6,953 nucleotides of DNA from Cyanobacteria bacterium UBA11370 (lineage in GTDB: Bacteria; Cyanobacteriota; Cyanobacteriia; Cyanobacteriales; Coleofasciculaceae): the NCBI GenBank assembly GCA_003486645.1, contig DNGI01000068.1, positions 1-6,953 of the forward strand. The letters run 5' to 3'. The translations under genes were made by a program, and so were the position numbers. How positions within the stretch are numbered: the stretch's first letter is position 1; every line of letters starts with the position of its first letter. Below are positions 6,500 to 6,953 of the stretch, in pieces. Below the pieces are notes generated by a model. That model had not been told where the DNA came from and searched no databases. It saw only the letters and a program-made list of their open reading frames with translations.

Positions 6500-6775
6500 A
6501 CTCCTGATCTGTTCGTTGGAAGGTGAAGTTGCACCTAATTACACAGATAGGAGAAGAAAGCGCCGACTTTGAGGTTGACGTAAATTTGGTTTTGATTGTC
6601 CCTCTTTTGAAGGGTAGAATCATCTTTCTATTGGTAGAGAAGAGAACGTCGCGCCTGACTTTCATCAGCAAATATGTAACTTTATGTAGAGGCGATCGCT
6701 GACTGGGTTAGTTTATTTTTATAGATATAGTTGTCATAGTTTTAATCCTCTTAAGCTATCCGGCAGAGGTATATC

Positions 6776-6798
6776 GGGTGGGCAGAGTCCACCCTTTT
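6776..6798 (+). terminator. Hairpin plus T tract, possible terminator on plus strand
   Basis: GGGTGGGC (6776-6783) and GTCCACCC (6787-6794) form an eight-pair stem, including one G-U pair, around an AGA loop, followed by TTTT and, a few bases on, TTTTTT at 6805-6810. This reads as a Rho-independent terminator for a plus-strand transcript, yet no plus-strand gene precedes it in the window. It resembles the palindrome at 4551-4575 and may be a dispersed repeat rather than a working terminator. Confidence 0.4.
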
Positions 6799-6953
6799 CG
6801 AGTATTTTTTCTTAAGCTCATCACCATTTAAACGGCATATTCACATCCAAACTTCCTGTCCGTCCGTTGTCCGTTGGGAGTTGCTACGCTTCTACGCAGG
6901 GTAAGCAATTTAAAAGCACAAGTAGCTTACTCATATAGCCAGTCTAAATGATT

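Larger units (their letters stand above)
6427..6953. other. 527-bp gene-free leader upstream of treZ
   Basis: No convincing gene is present on either strand, and minus-strand frames from the right edge close within about nine codons, so no coding sequence enters from outside there. The stretch holds a candidate treZ promoter (6471-6499), the treZ ribosome binding site (6435-6440), a HIP1 site (6692-6699), a hairpin with a T tract on the plus strand (6776-6798), two tandem copies of GTCCGTT (6862-6875) and the duplicated hexamer CTACGC (about 6884-6897). Its length leaves room for stress-responsive control of the trehalose genes or for a small RNA, but I see no recognisable riboswitch or RNA gene. 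Confidence 0.6.

Noticed and set aside
6521..6536. Hairpin AGGTG / CACCT in the treZ leader
   Set aside because: A five-pair stem with a six-base loop is too weak and too common to call a regulatory structure.
6477..6671. 64-codon minus-strand open frame upstream of treZ
   Set aside because: It starts at TTG with no Shine-Dalgarno, its protein has no recognisable domain, and it overlaps the candidate treZ promoter.
6749..6818. 9-bp direct repeat TCTTAAGCT (6749-6757, 6810-6818) around the hairpin as a target duplication
   Set aside because: A nine-base match in about 500 bp is expected by chance roughly every other time, and the segment between has no matching inverted ends.
6901..6930. Inverted repeat GTAAGC / GCTTAC as a stem-loop or operator
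   Set aside because: There are only six pairs around an 18-base loop and no supporting context.

Overview
The window looks cyanobacterial. Six copies of the HIP1 octamer GCGATCGC lie in under 7 kb, one gene encodes a PsbP-family photosystem II lipoprotein, and the spacers carry seven-base short tandem repeats (STRR type), which are typical of filamentous and some unicellular cyanobacteria. I cannot place the genus from this sequence alone.

All four recognisable genes are on the minus strand, so they read from right to left. From 6953 down to 6427 is a 527-bp gene-free leader with a candidate promoter, a good ribosome binding site and a hairpin followed by T's. Next come treZ (6426-4594) and treY (4511-1599), separated by 82 bp that contains a near-perfect palindrome. 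A 166-bp spacer with a (AGTGGGG)n array leads to a psbP-like lipoprotein gene (1432-893). A 198-bp spacer filled by a 19-unit AACYAAY heptamer array and a degenerate 12-base repeat leads to a Maf-family nucleotide pyrophosphatase gene (694-83). The first 82 bp hold no gene and begin inside what looks like another CCCCACT repeat.

TreY and TreZ form the two-step pathway that makes trehalose from alpha-glucan. TreY turns the reducing-end alpha-1,4 link of a maltooligosaccharide into an alpha,alpha-1,1 link, and TreZ cuts off free trehalose. The catalytic residues of both enzymes are present, so the pathway looks functional; in cyanobacteria it is linked to desiccation and osmotic stress. No trehalase (treH) or debranching enzyme (treX) gene is in the window. 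psbP and maf have no obvious link to trehalose and may be separate units.

The most interesting observation is inside treY. A 108-bp segment (1795-1902) has 12-bp perfect terminal inverted repeats, sits between 6-bp direct repeats AGTGTT, and contains four copies of a 9-bp unit encoding Asp-Lys-(Gly/Glu). Removing it with one direct repeat deletes exactly 38 codons and restores a continuous reading frame across a TreY C-terminal stretch. It therefore looks like a miniature transposable element that entered an enzyme gene in frame and was kept as a protein insert.
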